DNA of 64,000 nt from Plenodomus lindquistii (lineage: Eukaryota; Ascomycota; Dothideomycetes; Pleosporales; Leptosphaeriaceae), in assembly GCA_025504975.1 (NCBI GenBank), contig JANUWI010000004.1, forward strand, positions 806,001-870,000, in the 5' to 3' direction. Positions 10,458 to 21,145 of the stretch are shown here, one piece after another; within the stretch, counting starts at the first letter, position 1, and each line of letters opens with the position of its first letter. The translations under genes were made by a program, and so were the position numbers. Below the pieces are notes generated by a model. That model searched no databases, was not told where the DNA came from, and saw only the letters and a program-made list of their open reading frames with translations.

Positions 10458-11993
10458 GTTTAGTAAATGGAAGAATGCCGGGGGGGTTGATGATGATTTG
10501 ATGCTGGTATGAACTTGGGCGTTTTCAGGCTGGGTTAATGATATAGGGACTAAAAGTTATGAAGGGAAGATTTTGAAATGTTCAAGGGGCATAGACGGCG
10601 CTTGTGTCATTCTGTAACATGGACGGCGGGTATGAGGAAGTCAAGGGAAGGATAGATGGAATAACATTGACGCGAAAATCAAAGCCAGAGTGGAGTTGCT
10701 CCATCTCATGCCCACGTGAGTAACGTTAGAATCACAGTCTAGGTGACGGGCAGCTCGTTATTAGCTTACCCAACCGCCTCATCTCTCTCTCTATCTCTCT
10801 CTCTCACTCACTCTCTCTCTCTACTCCACAGTCATGCAAAGTGTTGTAGTGAATGTAAGACATGGCCCTCGTTCCTAATCCTCCTGCTAGCCTGTACTAT
10901 TCTCACCCAGCACACGATGTGTTAGTTGAACAAGAGTCCCCGCTCCAACCTCGCCTTCCAATTTCCTCAAGCGTGTGTCCCTTCTTCTGCCTTGCCTCTC
11001 CTCCCACAAGAACAACACGTTGCGTCGAGTCGTGGGTTGTCGCATTCGGACAAGGCAAGCGGGAAACACTGACTATTAGAAGAGAAAGAGAAAGAGAAAG
11101 AGAAGAGTACGAGACCAAGGTTAGATTAAAGGCTTTTTTGTCCCCAAGTCAATCATGCGACGTGTGTGTATGTGGTTTGTGGTTTGTGTTTTGTTCAAGG
11201 CAGGTTAGGTTAGGTTAGGTTAGATGAGGTGAGGTGAAGGCAAGTCAAGGTCAAGGTCAAGGTCAAGGTTCTTTGTTGTACTAGTTCTGTTACTGTTACA
11301 GAGGGTTTGTCGTGAAGCATGATGAGAACAAAGTTTGCGTTTTTGCGTTTTTGCGTTTCGCTTGGCGACGGGTAAAGTGGTATCATGTATACGCTTTAGG
11401 TAATATCGCTGGTATGTACCCAGGCCAGTCGAATCTTACCTTACTCGCGCTAATCCATGTGAATCCCCCCCCCCTTTTTTTTTTGGTAATGATGAAAGGT
11501 AGCCTGGGCGAATTGACATGAGGGTTAGACTAAGCTGGATAGTAAGGAGCTGGAGATGTAGCTGTATGTGATGTTAATGTTGATGTTGATGTTGATGTAT
11601 GTAGTAAGCGGCGGGTACAGTCAGCAAGTCTGGGGTATGGTAGTGTGTGTAGATCTTAAGTTAGTGTATGTTTTCGGGCCGCGTGGCGATCATGACGGGG
11701 GGAGTTTGGAGGTGGTTGTGGGGCATGTCTATTACAAAGCGTGGTGTGCGATGGATGGGTTGGTGTGGGATTGTCGAGGTTTTTGGGGGTCGTATGATGT
11801 TACGATGAAGGCTGAAGGCGTGTATGGTAGGTATTTCGTAGGGCATGGGGCATGGGGCGCCTGTAGCACTGCTGCAACTTGACCCAGACAAGAAATCACA
11901 ATACAAGTCTTTCCCCCCCCCAGCGTTTAAAAAAAACACAAGATCAAATATGATTTTCTTCTGCCGTGCTTGCAATCACCACCTTCCTTCCCC
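10458..11993. other. Intergenic region with several simple repeats
   Basis: No gene recognised. Low-complexity tracts: CT-rich 10,780-10,830; GAAAGA repeats about 11,083-11,106; four TTAGG units followed by GAGGT and AAGGTC units at 11,203-11,270; TTGATG repeats about 11,570-11,600; C8 at about 11,912. It separates the convergent GDH2 and HXXHC genes and is unusually long for convergent neighbours. Confidence 0.5.
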
Positions 11994-12824
11994 TCACACC
12001 TCCTCGAACAAATAACACCCCAGCCCTGCCCCCGGCCGATGAATCTCCACCGGTCCTGGCGTATGCACCGCCGTAGTAAGCCACTCAGTGCAATGTTTCG
12101 TATGCGCTTGATTCCTCGATAAAGCATTCAGCCATACCTCCTCCTCCTCCTCCTCCTCCTCCCTTTTCCCATTACCACCCCTCCCATTCCCACGCCTAAA
12201 TACCCTCCCCGCCGCCAACGCCGCAAGTTCAAGAATATACGCGCAATGCTGCGTATGATATGCATCTGTTGTCCAAATCGTTTCATAAGTCGATAATTCC
12301 TCTGCATCTTCGCCCAGCGGCTGCGTCAAATTTTCGTCTTTGTAGAACAGCGGACGTGAGAGCTGCGCAGCGTGGAAAGTCGAGAGAGTGGCATTGTAGC
12401 ATGGAACGGGAATCCATTGGGGCGCGAGAATGTCGTAGATGCAGCCTGAGGTTTTGGCGGTTGTGGCGTTTGGACCGCAGGATTTGTGGGATTTTGAAAG
12501 TGGATGCGGGGGAGTGGAGTCTGGAAGGGAGGAGGGGTTTGGTGGCGCGGAAGGTAGGCTGAGATAGGTGAGGAGGGCGATGAGGAGGGCTGTGAAGAAG
12601 AGGAGGATTGAGAGCGGGGAGGTGTGGGTGGGGCGGTGGTGGCGGTTATGCCATTTTGAGAGGGAAGTGGAATCTGGGGACAGTAGTGTGGTTTGCTGCT
12701 CCAGGTCTTGTAGACTGGCTTTGTCGTGGTATTTTGGAGTGGGAAGTTGTGTTCCGGTGGTGGGGTGTAATGGGTTCGAGGATGTGGACATTGGGAGGTG
12801 AGGGCGAGGTCGTGGGATCAACAC
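11994..12824 (-). CDS. Single-pass membrane protein with two HXXHC motifs
   Basis: Hypothetical fungal protein of 276 aa. It has a hydrophilic N-terminus, one membrane segment at about 71-90 (LSILLFFTALLIALLTYLSL), then an extracytoplasmic domain. That domain contains a Cys-containing stretch (SCGPNATTAKTSGC, then W-I-P-V-P-C) at about 115-142 and two HXXHC motifs (HTQHC at 190-194, HTKHC at 241-245). Paired HXXHC motifs after one membrane helix recall the UstYa/DUF3328 group of fungal oxidases, but the CG...GC...W.P..C block points to a sister family of fungal membrane proteins of unknown role; I cannot decide. A run of eight Glu (222-229), coded by a GAG repeat, interrupts the region between the motifs. 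A second in-frame Met at residue 12 is an alternative start. Confidence 0.75.
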   Translation of the reverse strand: MLIPRPRPHLPMSTSSNPLHPTTGTQLPTPKYHDKASLQDLEQQTTLLSPDSTSLSKWHNRHHRPTHTSPLSILLFFTALLIALLTYLSLPSAPPNPSSLPDSTPPHPLSKSHKSCGPNATTAKTSGCIYDILAPQWIPVPCYNATLSTFHAAQLSRPLFYKDENLTQPLGEDAEELSTYETIWTTDAYHTQHCAYILELAALAAGRVFRRGNGRGGNGKREEEEEEEEVWLNALSRNQAHTKHCTEWLTTAVHTPGPVEIHRPGAGLGCYLFEEV

Positions 12825-13535
12825 TGGTTGTCGCGATGATAATTTGGATGATGCAGCACTTTGACGATATTGGTCAGTAGGTTTTTGCGATGGGAGAAAA
12901 TGTCTTGGCTAATTGCATTGTTAGTGTGGCATAATTCCGTGGAGGTGCTGACATACGGTACCTGTAAGCTTACGCATCGCACTACTAAGCGGTCTTTCTG
13001 ATGGGTAACAAGACTGATGTGCTTCAACAGCAAAGTGTGTGCGCGAACTGTTATGGCAGTATCCTTGAAGGGTTCACATGCATTTTTACGAGCCCATGCC
13101 ACGTGTGATTGGTGAACATGTTTGCATGCCATCTTGTCAAATTTCTGGCTCCATCCCACGCCATCTATCCATTCCACGTCGCGCCAGCCCAAGAGCTCAA
13201 TGCTTATTGAAATATCGCCTATGGCAAAATGCGCGTGCGACATTTCCTGGAAGTACCGTATGAGCTAGGAACTGGCCGAAGCGAATATTGCCTTGCATGT
13301 CTTCGAGTGGCCAAAGTCGCGGAAGGGTTTTGCAAGGGGCGAGCCCTTGCGAGTGTGCTTCAAAGTAGTCGAGGTCTTTCATCCGTTTCAAGCTTCCAGT
13401 CTGAAATGCCTTCCATGCGTCTGACAAACTCTGATGGTCTTCTCGTCTTTTCATTCACTTCCGTGTGTCATTCTCGCGGGACAAGGTCATCAGTTTGCTC
13501 GCTGGATCGAAGTAGCATGCTGTGTGATTACGTTA
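12825..13535. other. Intergenic, no supported gene
   Basis: Short ORFs on both strands (for example 12818-13243 and 13197-13454, both minus) show no recognisable motif or splice-linked continuation and are not called. The region may hold the 3' UTR of the NLR gene and the promoter of the HXXHC gene. Confidence 0.4.
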
Positions 13536-16243
13536 TCAGGTAGCGGTCCTGGAGCTTTGAATACCGAGCATTCCGAGTACGCGTGACAGCATTGATATTC
13601 TGGAAACTTGTTTCGGTTCGACAGTGTCTAGCGTTTTAGTCTGTCGAGAAGCCCAATCTTCTTTTTGCATTGTAAGCACATGAGCAATCCACATGCGACA
13701 ATTCCGAATCCTCTCATGGTTCTCTTCTAGAGCAGCTTCATAACCAGTGCAAGCTCTTTTGAGTAATCCGAGAGACTCTTCGTAGCAATGAGAACTTGCA
13801 AGGGTGTAGGCCAGATTCTTCGCCGTAGTCAGGGTGTCCCGGTGATCAGGCCCAAGTGTTTTCTCTCTTCGAGCTAAAGTCTTTCTGTAAAGCTCCTCTG
13901 CTTCATGAACCTTGCCTTGTTCGTAGAGCACGAATGCTAAAAGATGCATGGTAGAAAGAGTATCTGCGTGCTCATGACCAAGCACTTGCTCTTGTCGAGA
14001 CAACGTCGTTCGATAAAGGGACTCTGCCTCTTGCCTCTTGCCTTGTTCCTTTAGCACAAATGCTAGATTGTGCATGCTCAATAGAGTATCTGGATGTTCT
14101 GGTCCGAGCACTGCCTCTTCTCGAGCCAAAGTCTTTTGGAGAAGTATTTCTGCCTCTTGATTCCTTTTCTGATCGCTGAACACCTTTGCTAAGACGTGCG
14201 TAGTGCGCAGAGTCCTCTGATGATCTGTTCCAAAGACCTTCTTATCCCGCTCCAGCGCCGTTTGGAGTATAGCCTCTGCATCATGATATCTTCCTTGACG
14301 TGACAACGAATTACCCAGGTGATTCAGGACTCCAATTGTGTCCGGATTGTCAATGCCCCTCGTTCTTTCGAAATTCTCCAATACCTTCTTGTATATGGTT
14401 TCCGCCTCCTGATATCTGTAATTCCAGTCATATATATGTCCCAATCTCATGAGACTGAAAAATATCTCTTCATGATCGGGCACAAGAACTTTCTGTTTCA
14501 GGTCTAACGACTGAAAGACAATTGGCTCGGCCTCCTTGTACCGACCTCCATCAATCATGATGTCGCTCATCTCGTCCATAGCGGCCAGCGTAGCCAAATG
14601 ATCAGTGCCGAGTAGGCTTTTTCTCACCTCCAGAGATGTGGCTATCAGTTGCTCTGCTTCGCTCATCTTTCCTTTGCTGTAAGCATACCTCCCCGCATTG
14701 TATAGCAGCTCAGCCCATTCCTCGAGTACTTCATTATTCATAGGGCGTCCCGTCAACGCAGCCTTGACATGCGGAAATAGCGTCTGACAGACGTCCCAAG
14801 TGTCGGGAATTCCGGAGTAAATCCGTGACACGACAAATCGAATGCACAAGTTGTGGACGAATTGCCCTCTGAATCGCTCCGAGCGATCTTCCTTTTCCAG
14901 CCACCTGCGTGTGGCGAGCTGCACCAGGCGGTGCATTTTGAAAGTCTTGCCGTCTTCGGTCATCGTAATGAAGGAATAGTCGCGTAAGGTCAGAATATCC
15001 TCGTTAAACTTTTGCTCTGCGGCATCCTCATCGCGCAAGAGAAAATCTTGAATCCCATCGGGGTCGAAGAAGCTCATGAGTGACAGCAAATGTGCTGCTG
15101 CCGAGTCTTGCCTGCCCTGTAGAGTTTCAAAGGATATCTGCCACGTCATCAGGACTGACCTACTGGCTTCAGGATCGTCTTGAAGACAACGAGTGAGTAG
15201 GTCGATTTTGCTATCGTCGCTCCGTCGGTACTCTTTCAGATATTGCTGTATCGAGAATCGCGGCGACATCCGCCGAATGTAGATTGCAGCTTGCACAAGA
15301 GCGAGTGGGATGTAGTCTAGGGACTTCGCGAGCTCAGCAATATCGTCGTCGTCCCTGGGGCTGACAGCTGCGGGCCCTAGCTTTCTGCGAAGAAGAGCAC
15401 AGGCGGTCATGTCATCCATTGGTTCAACTGGGATAACTCTATTGCCGCCTACAATTCGCGCCGCTACTTCTGCTGTCCGGCTGGTGATAAGTAGGGAGCC
15501 GTGGTCGTTTGGAGGAATGTACCCTGCCAGATGTTGTTCAAGATGACTCCCATACAAGCGCTCCGCTGTTAAGAATTGTTGGTTGCTGTTTGAAGACTTG
15601 AGGATAGTGCCGGCGCTGTCCACATTGTCAAGAATCAATAGCCAGGGTCCATTCTCCCTGTTGCGGAGCCAGTCATATACTAGTCGTGGCACATTGGCAT
15701 CTGGGCACTTTCGTCCGCGAATCTTTACGTGATCTGCTATTGCTCGGTAGTCTTGTTCGAATTGCTCTGTACTATTGGCGTGGACCCAAAACACCCATTT
15801 CTTCGGTGGCTGCTCATGTGTGCGGTGACAATGCTCAATCGCCAGTCGCGATTTCCTGTGTCCGGGTCAGACATTGAAGTCTTTTGACGCCTGTAATATA
15901 TCTGATCATACCCAATACCACCCAACCCTACAAGCGCTACTCGAGCTGCGGGCTGAGAGCAAAGAGTGTGTATGTTTTCGGATAACGAGGGACGGTGAAC
16001 AAAGTCCGTGTCGCGAGGGAACGGAACGAAGATGTCAGGGGAGGATGGTGGGGTCTCAGGACGACCTAGGATGAGACGGCAGGGTCAGCGCGATCCAGTT
16101 GTATACTGAGTCGGGTTCCTACTGATGGTAGGTGCATAATTGTTGGTCGTCCAGTTGTTGGTGATGGAGCCATCGTTCTGTCCAGTTAGTGAACTGCTTG
16201 TTGCCGGACCACCAAGATTATTGTTGTGCGCCGGTCGAGCCAT
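13536..16243 (-). CDS. NLR: amyloid-like N-terminal motif, NB-ARC, TPR repeats
   Basis: Three exons: 16243..16123, 16065..15912 and 15855..13536. Introns are 57 bp (GTAGGA..CCTAG, branch CTGAC) and 56 bp (GTATGA..CACAG); phases match and give 864 aa. The second intron cuts the P-loop, so the unspliced frame seems to lack a Walker A. Order: residues 7-31, Asn/Gly/Ser-rich amyloid-like motif; linker; NB-ARC with P-loop GLGGIGKS (87-94), Walker B LLILDNVD (about 164-171), TSRT, GLPL-like YIPLALVQ, and MHR in the MHD position (399-401); then kinesin-light-chain-type TPRs of about 42 aa from about 480 to 840. It is divergent from a HeLo-domain gene whose C-terminus carries the same motif. Inferred role: ligand sensing through TPRs, NB-ARC oligomerisation, and templating of the partner's amyloid fold to trigger regulated cell death (heterokaryon incompatibility or defence). 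Confidence 0.88.
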
Positions 16244-16592
16244 AACATGTGGGAATGCGGAAATGGAGGTGTGCGACTGTCAGCAGCATGCGACAGATCG
16301 TCTTATCTTTATCACACTTGCCTCGATTGACACGGCTGAAGCTGCAAGGCTCAGCCGAGGTGGCGCTTCAGCTGATCACTCTATGAATTCGTCTACCTAT
16401 CACCGCTGCCAATGCCCACACTCCGCCATGAATTGCACTGCCAGCACGACATGCATGCTGCAGCCTAAATCCTGAGCTGACATCCGACGTAAAGCTTAAC
16501 TGCTACCACGCCTTGATAATGCACACACGTCCCTCTCTGCCCCTCTCTTCTCCCCCCTTCACCTCTACGCCCCGTACACCCAAAAGCAACAA
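16244..16592. promoter_or_regulatory. Divergent promoter of the NLR/HeLo gene pair
   Basis: 349 bp separate the two start codons, so both genes must share this region. Just upstream of the HeLo ATG is a long pyrimidine-rich tract (CCCCTCTCTTCTCCCCCCTT-like, about 16,530-16,580). No repeat or ORF of note. Shared control is inferred from spacing only. Confidence 0.6.
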
Positions 16593-17405
16593 ATGGCTGA
16601 AGCTGCTGGCCTAGTCGTTGGGGTTGTGGCGCTCTCCGGCCTGTTCAACAACACCGTCCAGTGCTTTGAATACATCCAACTCGGCCGTGCATTCGGAAAA
16701 GATTACCAAACCTCCCAACTCAAACTCGACAGCGCAAGACTGCGGCTATCGCGATGGGGAAAATCGTTGAATCTCGACGCAGACGATCTCAAAAACTCAA
16801 CTTCCCTAGAGGAGCAGTTCAAATCGAACGCCGATGTTGATCACGCTCAGAACCTTCTAGGCCAGATCCAGGACCTCTTCGCCGATGCTGAAGGAATCTC
16901 AACCAAGTACAAGAGTCGTGCCAACCCGGGAGACAACAACCTGGCCATATACGATCCCAAGAAAGACCTGGAACCCCCCATCGTCAAACTGCACGAGCAA
17001 ATGCACAACCTCGCTCTTGCCCGACAGAACGAGACTGGTCGGCGGCAAAAGGCCAAATGGGCATTATACCAGCAGAAATCCTTTGCCCGATTAATCGAAG
17101 ACGTTACTGAGCTGGTAGACAATCTGGTAGATCTCTTCCCAGCTGCTCAGCCAGCTCAAATCGAGCTCTGCGAACAAGAGGTTGCGACCTTTGACGACAA
17201 CGAGAGTCTCGCGCTGTTGAAGGAAATTTCTGCCACACAGGACAGACAGCTCGAAGACGCAATCGCGAATGCGGCGAACAAGAGTGGAGCGATATACAAT
17301 AACACCTTCTCTGGAACCTTCACCCGCAGTGCCGCCACTGCGCATAACTCTGGCTCAATGGTCAATAACTTTGGGGATACTGTTCAGGGTGAGAGAAAGC
17401 CTTGA
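16593..17405 (+). CDS. HeLo-domain effector with C-terminal HET-s-related motif
   Basis: HET-S-like protein of 270 aa in one exon. The N-terminal ~210 residues match the HeLo (prion-inhibition and propagation) domain: AGLVVGVVALSGLFNNTVQC at the extreme N-terminus, which in HET-S becomes the membrane-inserting helix, then FEYIQLGRAFGKDYQTSQ and LRLSRWGKSL. The C-terminal tail has an Asn/Ser/Gly/Thr-rich motif at 236-260 that begins NNTFSG and ends NSGSMVNNF, resembling a HET-s-related amyloid motif (one unit rather than the two of HET-S). In HET-S, amyloid conversion of the tail refolds HeLo and makes it a membrane-toxic pore-former. The motif aligns gap-free with NLR residues 7-31 (11 of 25 identical). 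Function is inferred from this family and the gene pairing. Confidence 0.9.
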   Translation: MAEAAGLVVGVVALSGLFNNTVQCFEYIQLGRAFGKDYQTSQLKLDSARLRLSRWGKSLNLDADDLKNSTSLEEQFKSNADVDHAQNLLGQIQDLFADAEGISTKYKSRANPGDNNLAIYDPKKDLEPPIVKLHEQMHNLALARQNETGRRQKAKWALYQQKSFARLIEDVTELVDNLVDLFPAAQPAQIELCEQEVATFDDNESLALLKEISATQDRQLEDAIANAANKSGAIYNNTFSGTFTRSAATAHNSGSMVNNFGDTVQGERKP

Positions 17406-17499
17406 CGGGTCTGGGTGTACTCAGTGGGTGGACCGTGGCTTGTTGAAAGGGGATGTGTATTTTACATACGGTTTACATGAATCATGACACATCATCTCT

Positions 17500-20115
17500 C
17501 TACATCAACGAGGTGCCTGTAGTCTTTGTGCCTTCATCGTGAGCAGCCCCGTCGCGAGCGCTTTCGACAAGAGCACTTCCATCATCTGCACCTACGCCTC
17601 CACTAACATCACGGGCACTCGTTTCGTGCGTCGGACCAATCCTCGCCTCCCCACTCATCCCCACCTCCGCCTCCCCAGCCTTCTTCTTCTTCAACCTCCT
17701 GATCCCCAACACCCCCTTCTCCCTCGTCGGCGCTGAATGTTCACTCTCCAGCCCTATATAATAACTTAACGTCGGCACCTTCACCGCCTCCTTCTCCAAG
17801 GTCCACCCCTCCTTCTTCACCGGATTCGTGTATTTGACCAACCTCCCACTCCTCTTCCTCCACTCGCCTCTACTCTCGTCAAACGCCATGGGCGCATCAA
17901 TGCCGCCCTTATCTGTCTTACTGACCGCGTATCTGAATCTCTTGACTTCGACAGGCGCCGAGGCGCGGAGATGTGTGATGCGTGCGCGGAGCCCGTTTAT
18001 GGTGTCGTAGGAGACGTGGGTGGATGTATCGCTGTGTAAGCGCAGCACTTCTGGGGTTCCGTTCAAGGGTTTTCCGGCTTTGATGGCGGCGTTGATTGCA
18101 GCGGTGAGGTCGATTTCGTAAGCTTCGGCCGAGTGCATCATTTCGAGGATTGTGACCCAGTTTTGAAAACGCAGCTCATCGAGGGGTATGCCAGTTGGGG
18201 ATCTGGGGAGAGGGTCGATTGAGGAGTCCGTGGGAGGTGGTGGGGCAGGTTGGTGAGGATCGGTGGTGTATTGGTCGTATACTATCCGGAGATTGTCGGT
18301 GGAGGACAGAGGGGGTTGAGAAGGGTTGAGGCGCATGTAGATTGGTGTCTTTGAGATGTCGAGGGGTTGGCCGGACATGAGGACCGCTTCTACATTCTGC
18401 ATTTGGGCTTTGAGCGCAGCTAGTTCAGACGAGAGTTGTTCCACGCTCATGTATTCGAATGGTGCGGTATTGACGGTAGTCTCTGACTGATCAATCTGTT
18501 GCTTGATGTGCTTCTCGACGCCCTCCTCAATCGCGTGTGGCAACCGAGCGAGCTGTGCCCAAAAGTAGGCCTTGTGGTTTGCGCGTCGACAGGCTTTCGT
18601 CAGCGCGATCCAGTCTGCGAAACCAATCCCTGCGCCTTCAGTTTGTGAATCGGTCACAATACGTTCCCAGTATTGCTCGATCAATTCAGTATTGGCAAGT
18701 AAGCCAGCTGCGCTGATGACATCGCGTGTCGCGACAGGCCCTAGCTCTATGCCAGAAGTCTTGAGGTCTTCCAGTGTCCTCTTTAAAATATTTGGTACGC
18801 GTAGCTTGCCAGAGAGATTGATCAGAGCGTCAAAGGGGTGGATCTGAGGTTTCATACCCGCCTGCATGAGGCCTGACATGATGTCGTGTACGGTACGAAC
18901 GATCGCATCGCGCAAAGGGATCTCTTGGTCGCTCAAATCCTGCTCCATGTTGTTCTCGGGCAACAAGATTGTCATGCTCTGAACAAGCATTCCAACGTGT
19001 ATGCTCTGGAGCTCGCCTCCAGCCTCCACAGAAGCATACAAGGCATTGGCTATGGCCCTGACAAGCATCATACGATCGGCCATGGATCGCGAAACTCCAA
19101 TAGCTGCCCTCATCTTGGTGAGGAGAGCTGTCACGTGCGTTGCGCGAATGACTATGCCACTGCGACAGGCGAGCATGTACGCAGAGTATGATTCTGCGAG
19201 CGGTCTCTCTGCCATGAACAGCTCAAAGTAACGCGGGGGTGTTTGCGAGGGGTAAAGGCGAAGAGCGGTGTCTAGAGCCAGATAGGCATTCTTCCAGTCG
19301 CGTGCCAGCATGCGCGCTGTAAGGATACCTTGCAACAAAATCATGGGAATACCAGCGACGAGCGTGGGTTGGGTGCGGTCTGGCACAATCGCGTCAGGCG
19401 AAAGGTGATATTCGGCAAAAGTACCAGGGAAGCGCTTGATGCCATCCTGGTACAGGCTCTCGAGATCAGGTAGCGGCATCAGACGGCCATAAGCCAAAAG
19501 CTCAATAGCGGCACCGTATGCGGCGGCCGAGACATGACGCTCATCCTGATCCACCAGCCACTGCCAAAGCACTTGACCCTCATCGAATCGCGTGCAGTCC
19601 TTGTAGATGCCAAACAAATGCACATAGGCATAGTGGTGGGGCTCGAGGGCGCCGCTACGTAGGTCGGCAACCACCTTTTGCACAAAGGTGAAGAGTTCGG
19701 CTCGCTGCTTGTAGTCGGTCGTCAGGCGGATGCGCACGTGTAGCATTTGCGTAATACGTCGCGCATCGTATGAGTTCAACACTCCTGCTTCGAGCAGCGT
19801 AGGGTACAGGTCCATGACCTGGTGTGCGTTGCGAGTCTCGCATGCTTCGCGCAACTGCACCAGCAAGTGACCAACAGATTGCGCCAATGTCTTCTCTTTA
19901 CTATTTTGAGTCGTTTTCCATGGCTTGTTGAGGGGCTTGCCCTTGCGAGAGGTTGATTTGCGCTCCCCTCGCTGGTGGGGTGTTGCGGTCGCATACGATG
20001 AAGTTTGTAGGAGGGTTGTGGCTACAGGAACAATGGTTCGAAGGAGGCGAGGGGCGAGGAATGGGGCCGACGGACATATCAGCGAAGCCAGCGGCGTTCG
20101 CGATATCTTCTGCAT
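17500..20115 (-). CDS. Mitochondrial helical-repeat (PPR-like) protein
   Basis: Single-exon 871 aa protein. The first ~45 residues are rich in Ser, Thr, Leu and Arg with no acidic residues, as in a mitochondrial presequence, followed by a basic stretch (RGERKSTSRKGKPLNKPWK). The body is a long series of amphipathic helices with PPR-like spacing (for example ALIDLSGK-type, HYAYVHLFGIYKDCTRFDEG and AYLALDTALRLYPSQTPPRYFELF), suggesting an organelle RNA-binding or ribosome-associated protein. The C-terminus has charged, basic segments (RRLKKKKAG). I cannot assign a specific orthologue; a mitochondrial translation or RNA-stability factor is the likeliest class. It is divergent from coatomer zeta (235 bp between starts) and convergent with the HeLo gene (94 bp). 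Confidence 0.75.
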   Translation of the reverse strand: MQKISRTPLASLICPSAPFLAPRLLRTIVPVATTLLQTSSYATATPHQRGERKSTSRKGKPLNKPWKTTQNSKEKTLAQSVGHLLVQLREACETRNAHQVMDLYPTLLEAGVLNSYDARRITQMLHVRIRLTTDYKQRAELFTFVQKVVADLRSGALEPHHYAYVHLFGIYKDCTRFDEGQVLWQWLVDQDERHVSAAAYGAAIELLAYGRLMPLPDLESLYQDGIKRFPGTFAEYHLSPDAIVPDRTQPTLVAGIPMILLQGILTARMLARDWKNAYLALDTALRLYPSQTPPRYFELFMAERPLAESYSAYMLACRSGIVIRATHVTALLTKMRAAIGVSRSMADRMMLVRAIANALYASVEAGGELQSIHVGMLVQSMTILLPENNMEQDLSDQEIPLRDAIVRTVHDIMSGLMQAGMKPQIHPFDALINLSGKLRVPNILKRTLEDLKTSGIELGPVATRDVISAAGLLANTELIEQYWERIVTDSQTEGAGIGFADWIALTKACRRANHKAYFWAQLARLPHAIEEGVEKHIKQQIDQSETTVNTAPFEYMSVEQLSSELAALKAQMQNVEAVLMSGQPLDISKTPIYMRLNPSQPPLSSTDNLRIVYDQYTTDPHQPAPPPPTDSSIDPLPRSPTGIPLDELRFQNWVTILEMMHSAEAYEIDLTAAINAAIKAGKPLNGTPEVLRLHSDTSTHVSYDTINGLRARITHLRASAPVEVKRFRYAVSKTDKGGIDAPMAFDESRGEWRKRSGRLVKYTNPVKKEGWTLEKEAVKVPTLSYYIGLESEHSAPTREKGVLGIRRLKKKKAGEAEVGMSGEARIGPTHETSARDVSGGVGADDGSALVESARDGAAHDEGTKTTGTSLM

Positions 20116-20350
20116 ACTGGAGGGGTTGTGAAGGGTTCTATAATGACGCGCTCTCCCACATGGTGTTGTTGCTAAACTCCAGGGCTTGGTGGTGAATGTT
20201 TTCAGAGTACGCTAAGACTGCTAGCGGCTTTCCCGTGATTGGTCACAACTCCGCCAGGAAAGGGAACACCTATCGAAACCACACGGCGAGCACAACAACT
20301 CCCATTGACTGACCACGACTCCACACACTCATACACACCCATCGCTCACC

Positions 20351-21145
20351 ATGTCGCGCCCTCTCTCCCTCTTCAGCGTTCAGGCGATTCTGGTTCTCGC
20401 CATTGACGACGGCTCCCGCATCCTCACCAAATACTACTCGAATCCGCACCCGCCCGCCGGCCACCAGAACGACTACCCTGGCCAGATTGCCTACAAGACA
20501 GTAAAGGATCAGAAGGCCTTTGAGAAGGGATTGCTGGGTGTGTAGAGCGGTCACGTGGGAGTCCATATGAGGGCTGACACCGCGTCTAGAGAAAACCGCC
20601 AAGCAGACGTCGGACATAATACTGTACGATGGCAAGGTCATTGTCTTCAAGATGGAGTCAGACGTCATGCTCTATGTTGTGGGAAGCGCCGAAGAGAATG
20701 AAGTGCTGTTGTACAGGTATGCGACACGACTCGCAGGATATTGAGGCTTCAGCTGACAGGATTCAGTGTGGTTCTCGCTCTCAGAGACTCGCTCAACATC
20801 CTCCTCAAGTAAGCTCTCCCGCAGAAGCTGAGTAGTCTGCCTCTAACGATATGCAGGAACTCGGTCGACAAGCGTACCGTCATCGAGAACTACGATCTTG
20901 TGGTATGTTCAATCACGAGCAGCCTTGAACATCGCTGACGTACACAGTCGCTCGCTGTCGATGAGCTCGTAGACGACGGCATCATCCTGGAGACCGACCC
21001 CGTAATCGTCGCTTCACGTGTCAGCAAGCCGCCGGCGCAAGACATGACTTCAATGAAGAACATTGACTTGTCAGAGCAGGGCTTCCTCAACGCCTGGGAA
21101 TTTGGAAAGCGACAACTGGCCGAGAGGATACGGCAAGGACTATAA
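20351..21145 (+). CDS. RET3: Coatomer subunit zeta, five exons
   Basis: Zeta subunit of the COPI coat, which pairs with gamma-COP in retrograde Golgi-to-ER vesicles. Exons: 20351..20537, 20590..20716, 20767..20808, 20857..20902, 20948..21145; all phases fit, total 199 aa, as expected for the family. Introns are 45-52 bp with GT..AG ends. The longin/clathrin-adaptor-small-chain fold is clear: SLFSVQAILVLAIDDGSRIL at the N-terminus, then ILYDGKIVVFKMESDVMLY-like strands, SVVLALRDSLNILLK, the KRTVIENYDLV helix and the DELVDDGIILETDP helix-strand. Because it is split into small exons, only exon 1 stands out as an open frame. Confidence 0.93.

Noticed and set aside
11203..11222. Four TTAGG units that look telomeric
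   Set aside because: The unit is TTAGG, not TTAGGG, it is followed by drifting GAGGT and AAGGTC repeats, and it lies inside a normal gene region; simple-sequence noise.
12818..13454. Two overlapping minus-strand ORFs as an extra gene between the HXXHC gene and the NLR
   Set aside because: No domain, no splice path joining them in phase, no start context; left as intergenic.
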